Assembly (NCBI GenBank): GCA_025765595.1
Contig: JAIVFH010000005.1
Coordinates: 186,001-250,000 of the forward strand
DNA: 64,000 nt
From: Obelidium mucronatum
Taxonomy: Eukaryota; Chytridiomycota; Chytridiomycetes; Chytridiales; Chytriomycetaceae
Direction: 5' to 3'
Both the position numbers and the translations under genes were made by a program. Shown one piece after another: positions 21,192 to 33,975 of this stretch. The stretch's first letter is position 1. Every line of letters begins with the position of its first letter. The notes below the pieces were generated by a model. It did not search any database and was not told the origin of the DNA. It saw nothing but the letters and a program-made list of their open reading frames with translations.

Positions 21192-22586
21192 ATGTTCTTT
21201 CCGCGCGTCGCCCGCACCGCCTTCGCCCACGGCCGCCGCACCTTCGGCTCGTCCGCGGCCGTCCCCGAACACAACCGAATCACGGCGGCGTTCCTCGCAA
21301 AGACGGCCGCCGTCTGCGGCGTTGCCGGCGTTGGGCTCGCCGCCGTTGTGCCCGATGACGCCTTCGCTGCGCTGATGCCAAAGTACGTGCTGAGTAGCGA
21401 GAGAGGCAAAGAGACAAAGGGTTGCTAACTGCGCTTAGGGGTGCCGAGGCCTTCAACCTGATCGAGAACGGCATGCACGCCCCACATTACGACTGGGACC
21501 ACAAGGCCTGGAACAAGACCTTCGACCACCAGAGGTGACTATTTGATTCGTGTTTTTGAGGCGCTGCTCTTTCGCGCTTTTTGTTGTTTTCTGGCTGGCG
21601 TGCATTTGGTTCGGAGCAGTGGGCAAATCAAAACGTTGATGGATCGTCAAATCTAGTAATGAATACGATGGATATATTTCTATTGGATAAGATGGGGCCG
21701 TGATGTGGACGATACCCGAATCTCTGACGCTTGAAGAGATGACGATGATCTGATCCATGATCACTATCTACAGCATTCGTCGTGGATACCAAGTGTACCG
21801 CGAAATCTGTGCCGCCTGTCACTCATTGTCTCTGCTGTCATGGCGTAACCTTATCGGTGTCTCTCACACTGAAGCCGAAGTGAAGGAAATGGCTGCTGAA
21901 TATGAATACGACGATGGTCCAGATGACCAAGGTAACATGTTCAAGAGACCAGGAAAGGTGCGTTCGACTTAAAACATGTGTGGTGAAGATGGGCTTTTCA
22001 CTCTCTGCAATTTTTGAGTTGACATCTGATATTATTTTCATTCGATAGCCCTCCGACAGATTCCCAGCCCCATACGCCAACGAAGAAGCTGCCCGTGCTG
22101 CTAACGGAGGAGCCTACCCACCAGATTTGTCCTGCATTGTTAAGGCCCGTCACGGAGAGGAAGACTACATCTTCTCCCTCCTCCTTGGATACTCTGAACC
22201 ACCAGCCGGAATCTCTATTCGTGAAGGACTCCACTTCAACAGATACTTCCCAGGAGGTGCCATTTCCATGGCCCGAGCTATTTACGACGAAGTCGTTGAC
22301 TACGAAGATGGTACCCCCAACAACGCTTCCCAATTGGCCAAGGATGTGTCTGTCTTTTTGACATGGGCCAGTTACCCTGAACACGATGAAAGAAAATTGA
22401 TGGGTATGAAGGCTATTACCCTTTCTGCCTTGATGATGGGTTTGTCTATCTGGTACAAGAGATTCAAGTGGGCACCTATCAAGTCTAGACAGATCGTCTA
22501 CAAGCCACCACGCGTATGTTTTTTTTAAGTTGTTTCTTCATGTTTGATGAGCTAAATATGTTTAACTACAGGTTCGTGACGTTTAA
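21192..22586 (+). CDS. CYT1: cytochrome c1, complex III
   Basis: Haem subunit of the mitochondrial bc1 complex. Exons 21192-21382, 21439-21534, 21774-21957, 22049-22513 and 22572-22586 keep phase and give 316 residues. The N-terminus ([16 protein letters not shown]) is an Arg/Ala-rich presequence followed by a hydrophobic sorting segment. CAACHSL near 108-114 binds haem c; [20 protein letters not shown] and [13 protein letters not shown] match the family, the latter with the likely axial Met. A C-terminal membrane anchor ([17 protein letters not shown]) ends in PPRVRDV. The last exon is only 15 nt. The first exon is much more GC-rich than the rest. The frame is intact although both neighbouring genes carry frameshifts. 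Confidence 0.95.
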
Positions 22587-22905
22587 ATACCGAGGCAAAA
22601 TCAAAAGGAACTACCCCTTTATATTCTTTATATTGTCCTCTGCCTGCTTGACTCTTTATATTCTGTTTTGTTGATGCTGTGCACTCGGATAAATAAATTG
22701 AGTGGACCGGATATCATTAAGTTCCTATCCTGGCTATTTATTATTTCATCTGGGGTATATTCATTGTTGCGAGCGACTGCCCACGTCATCAAAAATCGAT
22801 CTGAAATTCGATGTGTAATTGTATGTAATTGTTTATTTCAAATAGCAGCGAAAAAGTGGGAAGCCCAAGCAAGAAAATTTCACCCATCAAATTAAAGCCA
22901 TTCGT
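22587..22905. other. intergenic, no gene seen
   Basis: About 320 bp holding the cytochrome c1 3' UTR and the promoter of the transporter. AT-rich; no coding pattern noted. Confidence 0.5.
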
Positions 22906-25201
22906 ATGTCTCTGCAGAGCGATCCGAAAGCAAAGCAGCTTACAGATTCTGCACCAATCGAATCCGAAGCTCTCTTCCAGCAACGGTGGGCTTTTGATTG
23001 CCGATGCTGATGGGTCCACCGATGTCGAAAAGGGGATTCAAGTGGCTGATGTGGATGCCGATGCATCCTTCTCGCATGTCCGAGTTCCACTCCCTAGAGC
23101 TCAATTCATTGCGGTTTATATCGGTCTGCTGCTTGCTATCATGTACAGTAGCCAATTTGATGACCAAAAATCCAAAATTGACAAACTATTTTGGCGTAGG
23201 TTGGCTGCTTTGGATCAGACAATTGTAGCCACAGCGCTGAAGGCTATTGTCACGGATTTCGGGAAGCAAGATCTTGTGCCATGGATTGGTGAGTGGTGGC
23301 GTTCGCCTATTATATGTGATTTCCTTTGAATTTTTTTTTTTTTTCGGGATACAATTGCTGACAAATGAAAAAAAACAACATCACTATATAGGGTCTGCTT
23401 TTCTTCTTACTGCTGCACCGCTTGGAACGTTATATGGAAAGTTTGCAGGTGTGGAAATCCTTTTTTTTTCGATTTTTGGTGGTCGTTTTTTCTTAAAAAG
23501 CAACATTCAGACATCTTTGGACGAAAGCTGGTGTTTATTTTCGCAATTGCTGTCTTTGAGTTAGGCTCGCTGTTGTGTGGTAAATCGACGAAACCCCCTA
23601 TACTCCAATTTATCATCCAATATTCCTAACAAGGAAAAAAAAAAAAAAAAGGTGTTGCGACCAGCATGGAATTTTTGATTGTTGGAAGAGCCATTGCGGG
23701 AGTTGGAGGCGGTGGAATCTTTGCCTTGGTCCTTATTATTATTTCCGATATTGTTTCGATTCAAGATCGAGGAAAATATCAAGGTGCAATCGGTGCGATT
23801 TTTGGGCTTTCCTCAGTGATTGCTCCACTTGTTGGTGGTGCTTTTAGTGATCATGTTAGCTGGAGATGGTGAGTAGTTTTCACAGTATCTTTACTTGCTA
23901 ACATGCATTGTGATTCCAGGTGCTTCTACATTAATTTACCGCTCGGCGCCATCACTCTCGCAACCGTCATTTTCTATCTCAACTTCCCACCTGTCGAGGG
24001 AACAATCCGCTGAAAAGCTCAACAGAATCGATACAGCTGGAGCCGTGCTGCTTTTTGCCTGCATCATATGTCTAGTGACTACCACTGCAACTGGGTGGAT
24101 CCATCTGGCCCTGGAACTCATCCACAAGTTATTTCCATGTTTATTCTATCAGTTTTGTTGGGAGCCGCGTTCGTCTATGTGGAAATGAAGGTTGCCAAGG
24201 AACCAATTATTCCACCAGGCATTTTCATCAACTCATCGGTTCCAGCGCTTTTGGGCGTTGGGTTGTGTTTGGGGAGCTGGGTTCCTTTCGTGTGCGTACT
24301 ATATTAGTCTGTTTTTGTAAGTGTTTTTTTTGTTTTTCTCTCTCTTTTTTTTTTTATTCTTTGGTATAATTTGGCTGAGATATCACTTTCCACAGCCAAG
24401 TCGTATTCCAAGAGTCTGCGACATCTGCTGGTCTTGAATTGATTCCTCTCGTTTTCGGCTTGGTTATCACATCCATGAGTAGTGGATTGATCGCCTCCAA
24501 ATACGGGCGGTACCGCCCCTTCTTCTTTATCGGGCCGATTATCATGATTGCCGGGACTGTATTGGTTTCCTTCTTTGACTAAGAACTCTGGAATCGTTAC
24601 AGCGAGTATGCTTTTTGATTATTTTCGGGCTGGGTGTTGGTTGTTTGATGCAGATGCGTGTTATTGCGATTCAAGGTAATCTTTTTTTTCTCAATCCCAA
24701 ATTTTTCGTGGCGAATGGCTGACAAATTACCCCCTTCCTGTTCGCTATTATTCCCATCAGCTTCTGTGCCTATAGAAATGATTGCTATTGCCACAGCTCT
24801 CATCCAAACCGCAAATACTCTTGGTGGAGCAATGGGAGTCGCAATCACAGGAACAATCTTCAACAACATGGTTGTTTCAAACACTGCCAACGACATGGAA
24901 GCTGCAACTGTTTATTCAGCAATTGAATGCCCGTGGGATCCCCGCACAGACCTCGGAAGTGTTGCAGCTGCTTGGGATTATGGAGTCGGCTGTCAACTTT
25001 TATCCAAAGAATGATGCTGCGGCGGCGGCGGTGTATAATGCGACATTGGCGACGGCGCAAAGTCAGCTTGTGACGGGATTTAATGGAGCGTTCAAGACTG
25101 CGTATTTGTGCGCGCTTCCGTATCCTGTTATTATTTTGGGACTGGCGTTTTTCATCAAGCAATATCAGATGAAGGCTGGTGGACCAGGGGCATCGCATTA
25201 A
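22906..25201 (+). CDS. DHA2-type MFS transporter, frameshifted
   Basis: Drug:H+ antiporter-2 type MFS protein, normally 14 membrane segments, plasma membrane or vacuole. It starts MSLQSDPKAK and has LDQTIVATALKAI (motif D1 of DHA2), DIFGRKLVF (motif A), GRAIAGVGGGGI, GLSSVIAPLVGGAFSD with WRW (motif C), FYINLPLGAITL, a central LIPLVFG and GRYRPFF, and LIQTANTLGGAMGVAITG. Introns visible in phase: 23143-23199, 23289-23391, 23449-23510, 23580-23651, 23869-23919, plus two near 24295-24395 and 24676-24765. One-base shifts near 22975, 24012, 24105, 24570, 24610 and 24950 interrupt the frame between conserved blocks. Splice sites and family motifs are retained, so this is either a very young pseudogene or, more likely, contains sequence errors. 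Confidence 0.72.
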
Positions 25202-25383
25202 GAGAGCATTTTTTCGAGGTCGTTATTTGATTGACTTTCTATATTTCACAATACAAATTTCTCATATCAGTACTATCTTTCTATGAAATTGTAACTTGTA
25301 ATTTCAAATCTGACAAATAAAAGATGATTTTATTTCATAAACCCAAAAAAGCCAATAATACTGCTCAATCCAACATCAACTCG

Positions 25384-27784
25384 TTAATGATTCGGTTTTC
25401 CTTCGCGAAGTTTCGGACGATCGACAACAGCATCCGCCTTCACACCAAACAACTTTGTGAAAACTCCAATATAAAACAACGCAATCATGGCCGTTGAAAA
25501 CTGAACAAGCCCATTCACTTTCTCTGGTGCATAAATCTTGATTGCCGAAACCAAAAATTCGCCACACGTTCGTATGCTCCCTTCAACGACTGTTCCTTCA
25601 ACCTCTGGATCGAAAGTCCTCTGTCCGTAATAACCCAACACCACTCCCTTCGCCGTAAACATCATCCATCGAAGACGCATTCATGGCCACCAGTCCCCAC
25701 TTTTTTTCCCAAATGGCCAAACTGCCGATTCCCAAACTCATGAACAGCCTTAAGTCTCGCAACAACATGAATATCCACAACTTCACCAACAAACCCTCGA
25801 GTTTCTTGCAAAAGCGGTTCCACAGCATCAATCACCAAACCCGGAACAACATTCCCAACCACGCCCTTTCCTTTAACCAAAACAGGGCTCTCGATCCACG
25901 CAGCTCTCTTCTCAGCCCTCGCTTGAAACGCTTCCCAAATCTGGTCCTTGTGCGCCACTTTACCAGTCCATAAATCAAAGGCATCCTGTTTCCGCCCGTC
26001 TTGCAGATTATTCAAGTAGAAACGCGTGAGGCTGTTGATTCCATCTGCAAGTGTCCCGCTGATCCATTGGCGTTTCCCGGTACGCGTGACATCGCTGCGG
26101 AGGGCCCGGGTTCCAGCGTAGAGGAGCGATATGGAGTCTCCAGAGTCGGACCACAGGTTCGTCAAGCGTGTTGTGGAGACGGGGGAGTCGAGGGCTGTTT
26201 CGAGGAATGCGATTTCGGAAACGGTGGCGTTAGTGGTGGTGGTAGTGGAGGAGGTGGGGTTTGGATTCGTGGTTGCTTTTTTTTGGCGACAAGCTTTCAT
26301 CGCCGTTGGCGAGTTTGATGGCGGTTGGTGGTGTTGTTGTAGTTGGCTTTCGCATTTGAAGGAGGGAGTGGAGTTGGTGGGGAAGCATGTGGCGAGCAAG
26401 GAGGGTACATGTGATATTTGTGCGGTCCAAGGAATCCAGGCATGAAACTCGAGCAACGCCGGTTTGGATTTTTGAAACCTTGAATGATGCCTTGTAAGGT
26501 GGGACCGAAGATGAACTTCGTGGAGCAATGGATGGAACTGGTCCTTGCCGCCACAAAGACTTTACTGTTTACCAGAGAGTCATTGACTCGACCAACAAGG
26601 ACACTCATGTTGGAGTAGTTCATATTGCGACACCATTTGCTGACTGGGAAATCTTCGTAAACGATTTTGGGAGTCGGAGTAACGTTGAATGGCCTTTTCG
26701 TAGGCTTTAGAGAGTTTGGATTCTGGGCCGTCATCGTTCAAGAGGTTTACGCAAAGAACTCTGCCTGAATCCTGTCCGTTGGGAACAGACTTGTCCCCCG
26801 TATATTGAGATCGCAAGTCACTCAAGTGAGCTTCAACAGCGGCCCACACCTCAATCTTTTCAAGATCTGCAATAATAAGAGAGGGGTGGTACTTCATATC
26901 TCTTTGCTGGGCCCAAACGACTGGCGCGCTTCCACGTATCTGAACAAAAGAGGAGATCCCTTGGTCCGAAGTGAAAATCATGGTTGAATACAATTTGCTC
27001 CATTTCTACAGAGTTGGCGGCATTTCCTTCAAAATCCAAGCCTCGTCGAATGTAGCGTGTTCCAAGGCGTGCCGTACTCAAACGAGAAATCAACGCTACC
27101 GTGTAAATTTTGGCGGCATCGCTGGGAGAAGTCTGGAGACTGATATCAATTGCTCCTGCATAGCCGCATATGATTTTTGCGATCCATGGGACTCTGTTGG
27201 ATGGCGAAACTAAATCCAGTAAAGGTTGCATGAGATGGCGGTTGAAGAAGTATCGGTCATCGACTAATGTAGCTGAAGGGTTGATGTTGTAGGCAAAATT
27301 GTTGTGCTGCAGCGAATGTGTCATATCATAAGATGGGGAAAAGTACAGTTGCCCTGAATTGACAATTTCAAGCAAATCCTTCAGCAGCTCTTGGTCCAAA
27401 GAATACTATGTTCGATGGATTTGTTAATGCCGATAAGAGAGTCGATTTACACGAACCCGAGCCAAAGTCTCGTGATGATTCTGCAACTTGTCCATGCTTG
27501 GCTGTAAACCAACACGTACGGCCTCTCCTGCTTTGATTTGCCAGATTTTGTGGGATTGTACAGTTGCTGCCAGGACGCGATCGGTCGCAATGAGAACATA
27601 GCGGCCTGCAATGTAGGTCAGTTAGCTATACCCATGTGCCAGAATCAAAAGGCAAGATGAGTCACCACAGCACAGATTTACAAGACCAATAACAGCATAC
27701 GCCTGAAAGCTGGATAGAATATCAGCAGAAGAGGGAATGGAGCCGTCTGTTTTTCCAGATCAGGCGTTTGTTGTATTTATCCAT
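25384..27784 (-). CDS. SAC1: SAC1-like phosphoinositide phosphatase
   Basis: ER/Golgi phosphatase acting mainly on PtdIns4P. From ATG 27784 the pieces read in order: SSFQAYAVIGLVNLC, RYVLIATDRVLAAT, SGQLYFSPSYDMTHS, VDDRYFFNRHL, IRRGLDFEGNAANSVEMEQ, SFVQIRGSAPVVWAQ, catalytic RVSCLDSLDRTN (CX5R), LWSDSGDSISLLYAGTRAL, GINSLTRFYLNNLQDG, and a C-terminal hydrophobic segment FSTAMIALFYIGVFTKLFG ending at 25384. The C-terminus has at least one clear membrane span, as in SAC1 (usually two). Introns near 27608-27665 and 27400-27450. One-base shifts near 27758, 26960 and 26660 and others further on break the frame. Because the protein is normally important for growth, sequence errors are the likely reason. 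Confidence 0.75.
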
Positions 27785-27965
27785 GAGATGAATCAGCCTC
27801 ACCCGACACAAAGCAGCGTGTTTCAGTGACAGTCAACTAACGCGTTTGGCAGGAGCGACGTTGGACTTTCAATCAAAACGCGACCAGACTTTGTCGCCGC
27901 GACAGTGAATGAATCGTTCGCTGCGACCATTCTTTTGTTTTGTTTTTGTTTTTCTGTGTTTAAAA

Positions 27966-29291
27966 ATGTTCTCGCAGCTCCCCGCCGAGCTCGTTGCCGC
28001 CATCCTGGCGCATCTGCGCATCGACGGGCGCCTCCTCGACGTGGCGCTCGCCTCGCGCGCGCAGCTTGCGGCGCCGCTGCTCGCGGACACAACGTTTGCG
28101 CGCCGCCACGTGCGCGCGCTCTCTGCGACCAGCGGCGCCGGGCTGTGGGCGTTCCTCGACGCGGGCGGCGTCAAGTTCGGCGGCTTCCGCGCGCTGCCGG
28201 CGAACTACGGCGCCGCTGTGTACGCGCTCGTGCTGGCGGAGGCTGCGTGGCCGGGCGCCGTCGAAGGCGATGGGCGCCGCGCTCAACCTGATGTGGTATC
28301 TGCGCTTCGAGCTGGCGGAAGACCGCGCGCTGGCGGCGATGCGGCGGCTGCTGCGCCAGGCGTGGTTCGACGTGACGGCCCAGCAGAACAGAGCTGTACG
28401 CTTGGCCGCGAGGTTCGGGCACACGAGTGTGGTCAAACTACTGTTGGCCGATCCAAGAGTCGATCCGGGCGATGCGAATAATTATGCCATTTACTGCGCG
28501 TGTGAGAGGGGACATCTTGATGTTGTGAATAGTGCTCTTGAAACACGAACGAGTGGATCCAAGCGCTGAAAATCAGTTGGCACTGCAATACGCCGTGGAA
28601 TACGGGCATTCCGATGTTGTGGAGGCTTTGTTGAAAGACGATAGAGTGGACCCGTCACAACGAGATGGCAATCGCATGATCAAGTTGGCTGCTACATTTG
28701 GGCGCACAGCTATTGCTCGATTACTGTTGAAAGATTCTCGCGTAGATCCATCTGTTTCCAATAATTTCGCCATTGTTTCTGCCGCACGGAACTGGGCATG
28801 CCGACATTGTGGAATTGTTCTTGTCCGATGTGAGGGTAGATCCTTCTGTCTCACAAAATAGAGCAATTCGGCAGGCCTCCGAAGAAGGCCACCATTTAGT
28901 TGTCAAACTTCTGATGCAAGACCCACGCGTTAACCCTAGTTCCGGAAACGATTTCGCTCTTGTAAAGGCATGCTTGTTTGGACACATTCAAGTTGTGAAA
29001 CTACTTTTGACTGACAAGAGAGTGGATCCATGTTCTCAATTACAGGCGTCTCTGTGTTATGCGGCACGCAGTGGGCACAGTGAAATTGTACAGTTACTAT
29101 TGTCAGACGAAAGAGTCGATCCCTCAAGGTATAATCAGGATGCTTTAGTTGTTGCAAGAGAAAGTGGACAGTGGGACATCGCTTCAATTTTGGAAAGCAG
29201 AATCATCGAAAACCAACTCAAAAAATCTGTTGCTACAAAGCAAAGGCGACAGAGGGCCCAACAAAAGGAAAAGATAAACGGGTTCGGTTGA
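27966..29291 (+). CDS. F-box-like ankyrin-repeat protein A, frameshifted
   Basis: Family member with an N-terminal F-box-like helix pair (LPAELVAAILAHLRIDGRLL), a WAFLDAGGVKFGGFRALPANYGAAVYA module, NLMWYLRFEL, then ankyrin repeats of a characteristic type: LLLADPRVDPGDANNYAIYCACERGH and similar, about nine copies to the end. A Lys-rich tail closes it. F-box/ankyrin proteins usually recruit substrates to SCF ubiquitin ligases; target unknown. One-base shifts near 28265, 28532 and 28797 interrupt it. The first 430 nt are extremely GC-rich, unlike its paralogs. No intron is present at the D/M junction where genes B and C have one. Confidence 0.65.
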
Positions 29292-29381
29292 AATAAAGAC
29301 ACGGTTTTGGTTTTCAATCATAAATATTACATATTTAATACAAGACGAAACTGAATTTTCTTGGTTGCACTCTCATCTTCA

Positions 29382-32293
29382 ATGCTGCACCGCCATTCAC
29401 TTCTCTCCTTGAAACAATCAAGCCAATCAAATGCAATAGAAGTACCAGACATGGAACTGCGTCCTATTGATCCAGATGCATTTGAAGATGCTGACGAAGA
29501 TGAAGAATACGTTATCCCAACACAAACCAAAAAACCAACCCAAGAAGTTACCAATCAATCACTCACACATATTGCTTCAGAATGCAGTGTACCGGAGCTT
29601 GAAGTGTTGCCGGAGTCCCAGTCGCCAAATGATCAATCGCAACCCAATCCAACAGCAGATTCGTCAACATCGAATGGACCCTTCTTCCACTAGCAAAAGT
29701 GAAATCCTGCCAGATAAAGCTGGTTTATTTGACGATCGACCTGATGATTCAAACTTGGAAGCAACTATCAATGGTACCCGCTACCCAGCCGCCTAACTTC
29801 GATTCCAGAAGAGCCATCAAGTTCCAATGAAACTTCAGTGGAAGAGCCATTCAATGGCTCAATAGATGTGCAGCGGGTGTGGCAACGGCAAGGCGATGAG
29901 TCTGACATCCAAGTTCAAGTTGCGCAAACTAAGGAGTCAGAGATACAGACAACCGCCAGGAGTTCCACGGAAGCGAATATTTCATCTGAATCAAAGTCCA
30001 CAATATCTCTTCGTGAGGCATTCGAACGTCAAGCGAAGATCTAGCCCCGCTAATGGCCCACCAACGCCACAACGAGAATACATTCGAACACACTTGAGAA
30101 CAGTTGCTTCGGTCCCGCAGTTGCGACCCACTCCTTCTGCCATGCAAACACTCGACCGAAAACAATCTCACCAATCCCTGAAATTAGCCGCGACCAAACA
30201 ACGAGCCGATTCCGTCAAAGCGTCAGCCTACATCCTGGCTAGGCAGCCTCTTTGATAAAGTAGCGGAACTCGTTGACCCCGGTTACACGGAACTCGAGCC
30301 CTCCCCCACCTCAAACCCCAAGCGCCAATCCAGCCACAACATCATGGAATCAAACCCCATACAACAACAGCAACAAGACATTCATCAAAGATTCCAACTC
30401 GATCCCAGACCTCCATTTCCAAAAAGCTCTCAACCACTTGCAAGAAAACGAGCAATTCCTTGCCGTCAGCGAATTCACTCTGGCTGCAACGCTCGGCCCA
30501 GAACCACACCCAGAAGCCATCCGCCTACTTGATTACCTTACACTCGGATCCATCAAATACAGTCTTTGATCAAGCGAAAGCCGTTGAATGGACAAACGTG
30601 CGGCTTGTTGTTCTTGGAACACCCGAAGGAATGCTGGCACAGGCTCGCTTCTTGCGGGCTGGAAAGGGCCTGTTTGGCGGTGGAACTGATGATGCTTCTT
30701 TTTTGGAACTCTGCAAATCGATGGAGAATGGACGTCAAGGAAGATATGGAAGCTGCGCTATTGATTCGACAGGCTGCGGAGAGTGGGTACCCGCCTGCAA
30801 TCCACGCCTATGCGATCTATCTACACGAAAATGGCCAAGCAAAAGAATCGCTTCGTCGGTTTGGGGAAGCGTTTGAGAAGGGGGTGTTGGAATCGGGGAA
30901 ATGGATTTTGAGAATCTACTGAGCAAGGTGTTGTTGGTGTAGGTGGTGTTCGGGAGATGGAACAGGATTTGGAGATGGCCGTAGTATGGAGACGGAAAGT
31001 GGAGGAGTATGAGGAGAGGTTGGCAAAGGAGGCGGCGGTGAAGGAGCGGGAGGAAAGGGAGGAGATGTTGCAGTATAAAGAAGAAACGGATTATCTAGCG
31101 TATAAAACACACAAGAGGGAAGAATCTTGGAAGAGACAGGAGATGGAAGCGAAAGCGAGGCGCGATATGGATGGTTCTTTTGCCTCAATTCTAAAGTACC
31201 TGGATTGGGGCTATTACATGTTGGCAGGTAAAGCAGTCGCGATTGTTTCCTTTTGTTTGTAATTATTTACATATCGGATATCTGCTTTTGCAGTGGATGA
31301 GTTATGTGCGCTTGCACGAAGTGGAAATGTTGATGCATCAAGAATACTTGGATGCTGATATTACCGCAATGCCGCGTGACCAAAAATGGTCCGGAGCCGC
31401 CATGTACGCATTTGGAGAATATTTTGCAAAGCGTTCAGATTTTAGGAGGGCGGTCAAATGGTGCGTAGAACGGCCTTCTCTAGTTGCGAGCTAAAATGTA
31501 TGTGAAAATTGCAGGTTCCGCAACGCAGCTGAACTGGACCATTCAGAGGCCCAAATCACATATGCGATTCATCTCGTTAGTGGCGAAGGTCTTCCATGCG
31601 CGGATCCTGGACAATCCATTGTCTGGCTTATGAAAGCTTGGGCCACATGCAAACACAAGGAAGCAGCCATGGCACTTGGAGATGCCTTCACAAAAGGTAC
31701 TGGAGTACCTGCTGACCCACAGAAGGCGCTTCTATGGTACAAGCGGGCATGGGAACAAGGAAGATTCGTGGAAGCCGCATTTGCATGCGGGTTATCGTAT
31801 TCTTCAGGATATCCGCCTGGATACTTGAAACCTGTGGTATGGCCGAATATTTCGGGAACAGACAATGGTAGCGATTCCAATGTTGCCTTCAACCTCCGTG
31901 TCAAGGCCCAAAGTACAGCCAGTTCCGCGATCGTTCGAGAAGGCGGTTTATTGGTATGAAATTGCGGCAAGACACAAACATCCTCGGGCTTGCAATAATC
32001 TCGGGGAAATGCACATGATGGGAAGAGGGACTCCACAGAATGATTTCCTTGGACTGCAGTATTTCAAACGAGCGGCAGCCGAAGGATTGGGAGAGGCAAT
32101 GTACAACATTGGACGGAGCTATAGAGACGGTAGAGGTTGTACACGAAGTGAGGAAACTGCCCTCGAATGGTTTAGACGGGCAAAAGAGTATGGAGTGAAA
32201 GAAGCGGATCTAGGCGATTGCAGAGTCGCCAATGTTACAATCCCAAAATTGGCGTTAATTGGAACGTTGCTGTGGGTTTTTAAATACATATAG
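29382..32293 (+). CDS. Sel1-repeat protein, frameshifted
   Basis: The N-terminal half is low-complexity, rich in Ser, Gln, Glu and Pro, which fits a disordered region. Next are a charged coiled coil (KREESWKRQEMEAKARRD, about 31020-31160) and introns near 31226-31292 and 31461-31515. The C-terminal part has Sel1 repeats: AAMALGDAFTKGTGVPADPQKALLWYKRAWEQG, KAVYWYEIAARHKHPRACNNLGEMHMMGRG, YFKRAAAEGLGEAMYNIGRSYRDGRG, EWFRRAKEYG (about residues spread over 31620-32200). A hydrophobic C-terminus (LALIGTLLWVFKYI) may anchor it. Sel1 repeats act as scaffolds, for example in chitin synthase activators (CHS4/SKT5) or ERAD; I cannot decide which. Several one-base shifts lie at about 29690-30900 and 31340-31900. 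Start codon uncertain (ATG 29382 or 29451). Confidence 0.6.
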
Positions 32294-32468
32294 TTGGCTA
32301 TGGTGCATCCTCTGTTTTATCTAGTTTCATTTCTAAAGTAGAAGGAAATAAGAGATACGGTGACACCCTTTTCAAGCGTCACAAAGCTTGGAAGATGGAG
32401 GAAAAGACACAAACTGGCACTATCAAGAAAGATTTTTTATAAGCACTTCGTGTTTCACGTTTGGCACC

Positions 32469-33933
32469 ATGGAAACGTAAACATCTCCCTCCCTTCAACC
32501 GAACTGACATGCGTCAATGATACTCTTATATTGAATTGCTTTTTCATCAGGCTGCCACATGAAGTGACTCAGGAGATCCTGTCGCATCTGCCTCTCAACG
32601 AAGACCTATACACTATCGCCCTAGCTTCCAGCAGCATCATAGCGCCCCACATTCTCTCAGACTTGACATTTGCGCGCCAACACATTCGATCGCAATATCT
32701 ACAGTCGGGGAAAGAAGACATCTGGACCTTTCTCGATTCACAAAACATCAAGTACAATGGGTTCCTCGCTCTACCATTCAACTACCAAACCGCAATCTAT
32801 GCTGAAGTTCTTGCAGCAGATGAATGGGACGGCGTTAAAAACGTTGTTGGAAATGACAGTTAAGAGCGGTGGTTGATTTTAACAACCAACCCACAACTAA
32901 AATGCCCCCCTCCCCCCCTACTCCTTGTCTCCTACAGTGACTGGTAACCTCATGTGGTACAAGCGCTTTGCTCTCCCTCATGAAAAGGCGTTCCGACTCA
33001 TGAAGCGGCTCTACTTGCGACTCCAAATTCTTCAACGTTGCCTGTCAAAAGAACCGACCCGTTCGATGGGCGGCTCGATCAGGTCACATGGACATTGTCA
33101 TGATGTTGATGCAGGATCCCAAATGCGATGCCTCAGATGATGATAACTATGCAGTGTACTGTGCCGCAGCAAGTGGGGAACTGGAAGTTGTTGAATTCTT
33201 GCTGCGGGATCCAAGAGTGGATCCCAGTGCGGACAATCAACTTGCGATCCAATATGCGACGGAATTTGGACATGTGGAGGTGGCGAGGCGGTTGTTGTTG
33301 GACCCCAGAGTAGATCCCAGTGCGAGGGACCATAACTGTCCTATAAGACTCGCGTCTGATAATGGACATGTGGAAATTGTGAGGATGCTTTTGGAAGATG
33401 CTCGTGTGGATCCGTCGGATGCGAATAACTATGCGATTATTCTTGCTTCAAGGAATGGGCATGCGCCTGTGGTTGAGATTCTGCTGCAAGATAAAAGAGT
33501 CAATCCAAGCGCCAATGTTAACGAGGCTTTGCGAGACGCATGCACAAATGGTCATCATGAAGTTGTGAGACTTTTGCTGCAAAGCCCAAGAGTTGATCCC
33601 ACGGTTGTTCGGAATATACCATTGAGAGATGCGTGCGTAAACGGGCATATTGAAGTGGTGAGGCATTTGATAAATGACCCTCGTGTGGATCCGGGGTGTG
33701 ATGGGCAAATGCCAATCCAGATCTCCGTTGAGTCTGACCATGCCGACATTGTTGAGCTCCTGTTGACGGATCCTCGGGTTGATCCATCTGCAGCTGATAA
33801 TTATTGTTTGCGCGTTGCTTTAGCAGGGCGTATGGCTGATGTTGTGAAATTGCTGGTGAAGGATGAACGTGTCACATCCGAAATGGATATTGAACAAGAA
33901 GAAGCGGTTGAGGATATGTTAAGAGAGAATTAA
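32469..33933 (+). CDS. F-box-like ankyrin-repeat protein B
   Basis: Best model: an 8-nt first exon (32469-32476, ATGGAAAC), intron 32477-32550, exon 32551-32858, intron 32859-32937, exon 32938-33933. The product starts METLPHEVTQEILSHLPLNEDL (F-box-like), then IWTFLDSQNIKYNGFLALPFNYQTAIY and NLMWYKRFALP, followed by about nine ankyrin repeats with the signature VVEFLLRDPRVDPSADNQLAIQYA. One base must be skipped near 33018, between RLYL and DSKFF. Ends in an acidic tail. Likely protein-interaction adaptor, possibly with SCF. Tandem with genes A and C on the same strand. Confidence 0.75.
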
Positions 33934-33975
33934 ATCGTGTTGCATTGTACCTTATTTCTCATTTATGGTTCTCAA

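Noticed and set aside
27820..28440. Several long overlapping frames on both strands in the GC-rich start of ankyrin gene A
   Set aside because: GC-rich sequence has few stop codons; only the frame starting at 27966 gives the family sequence.
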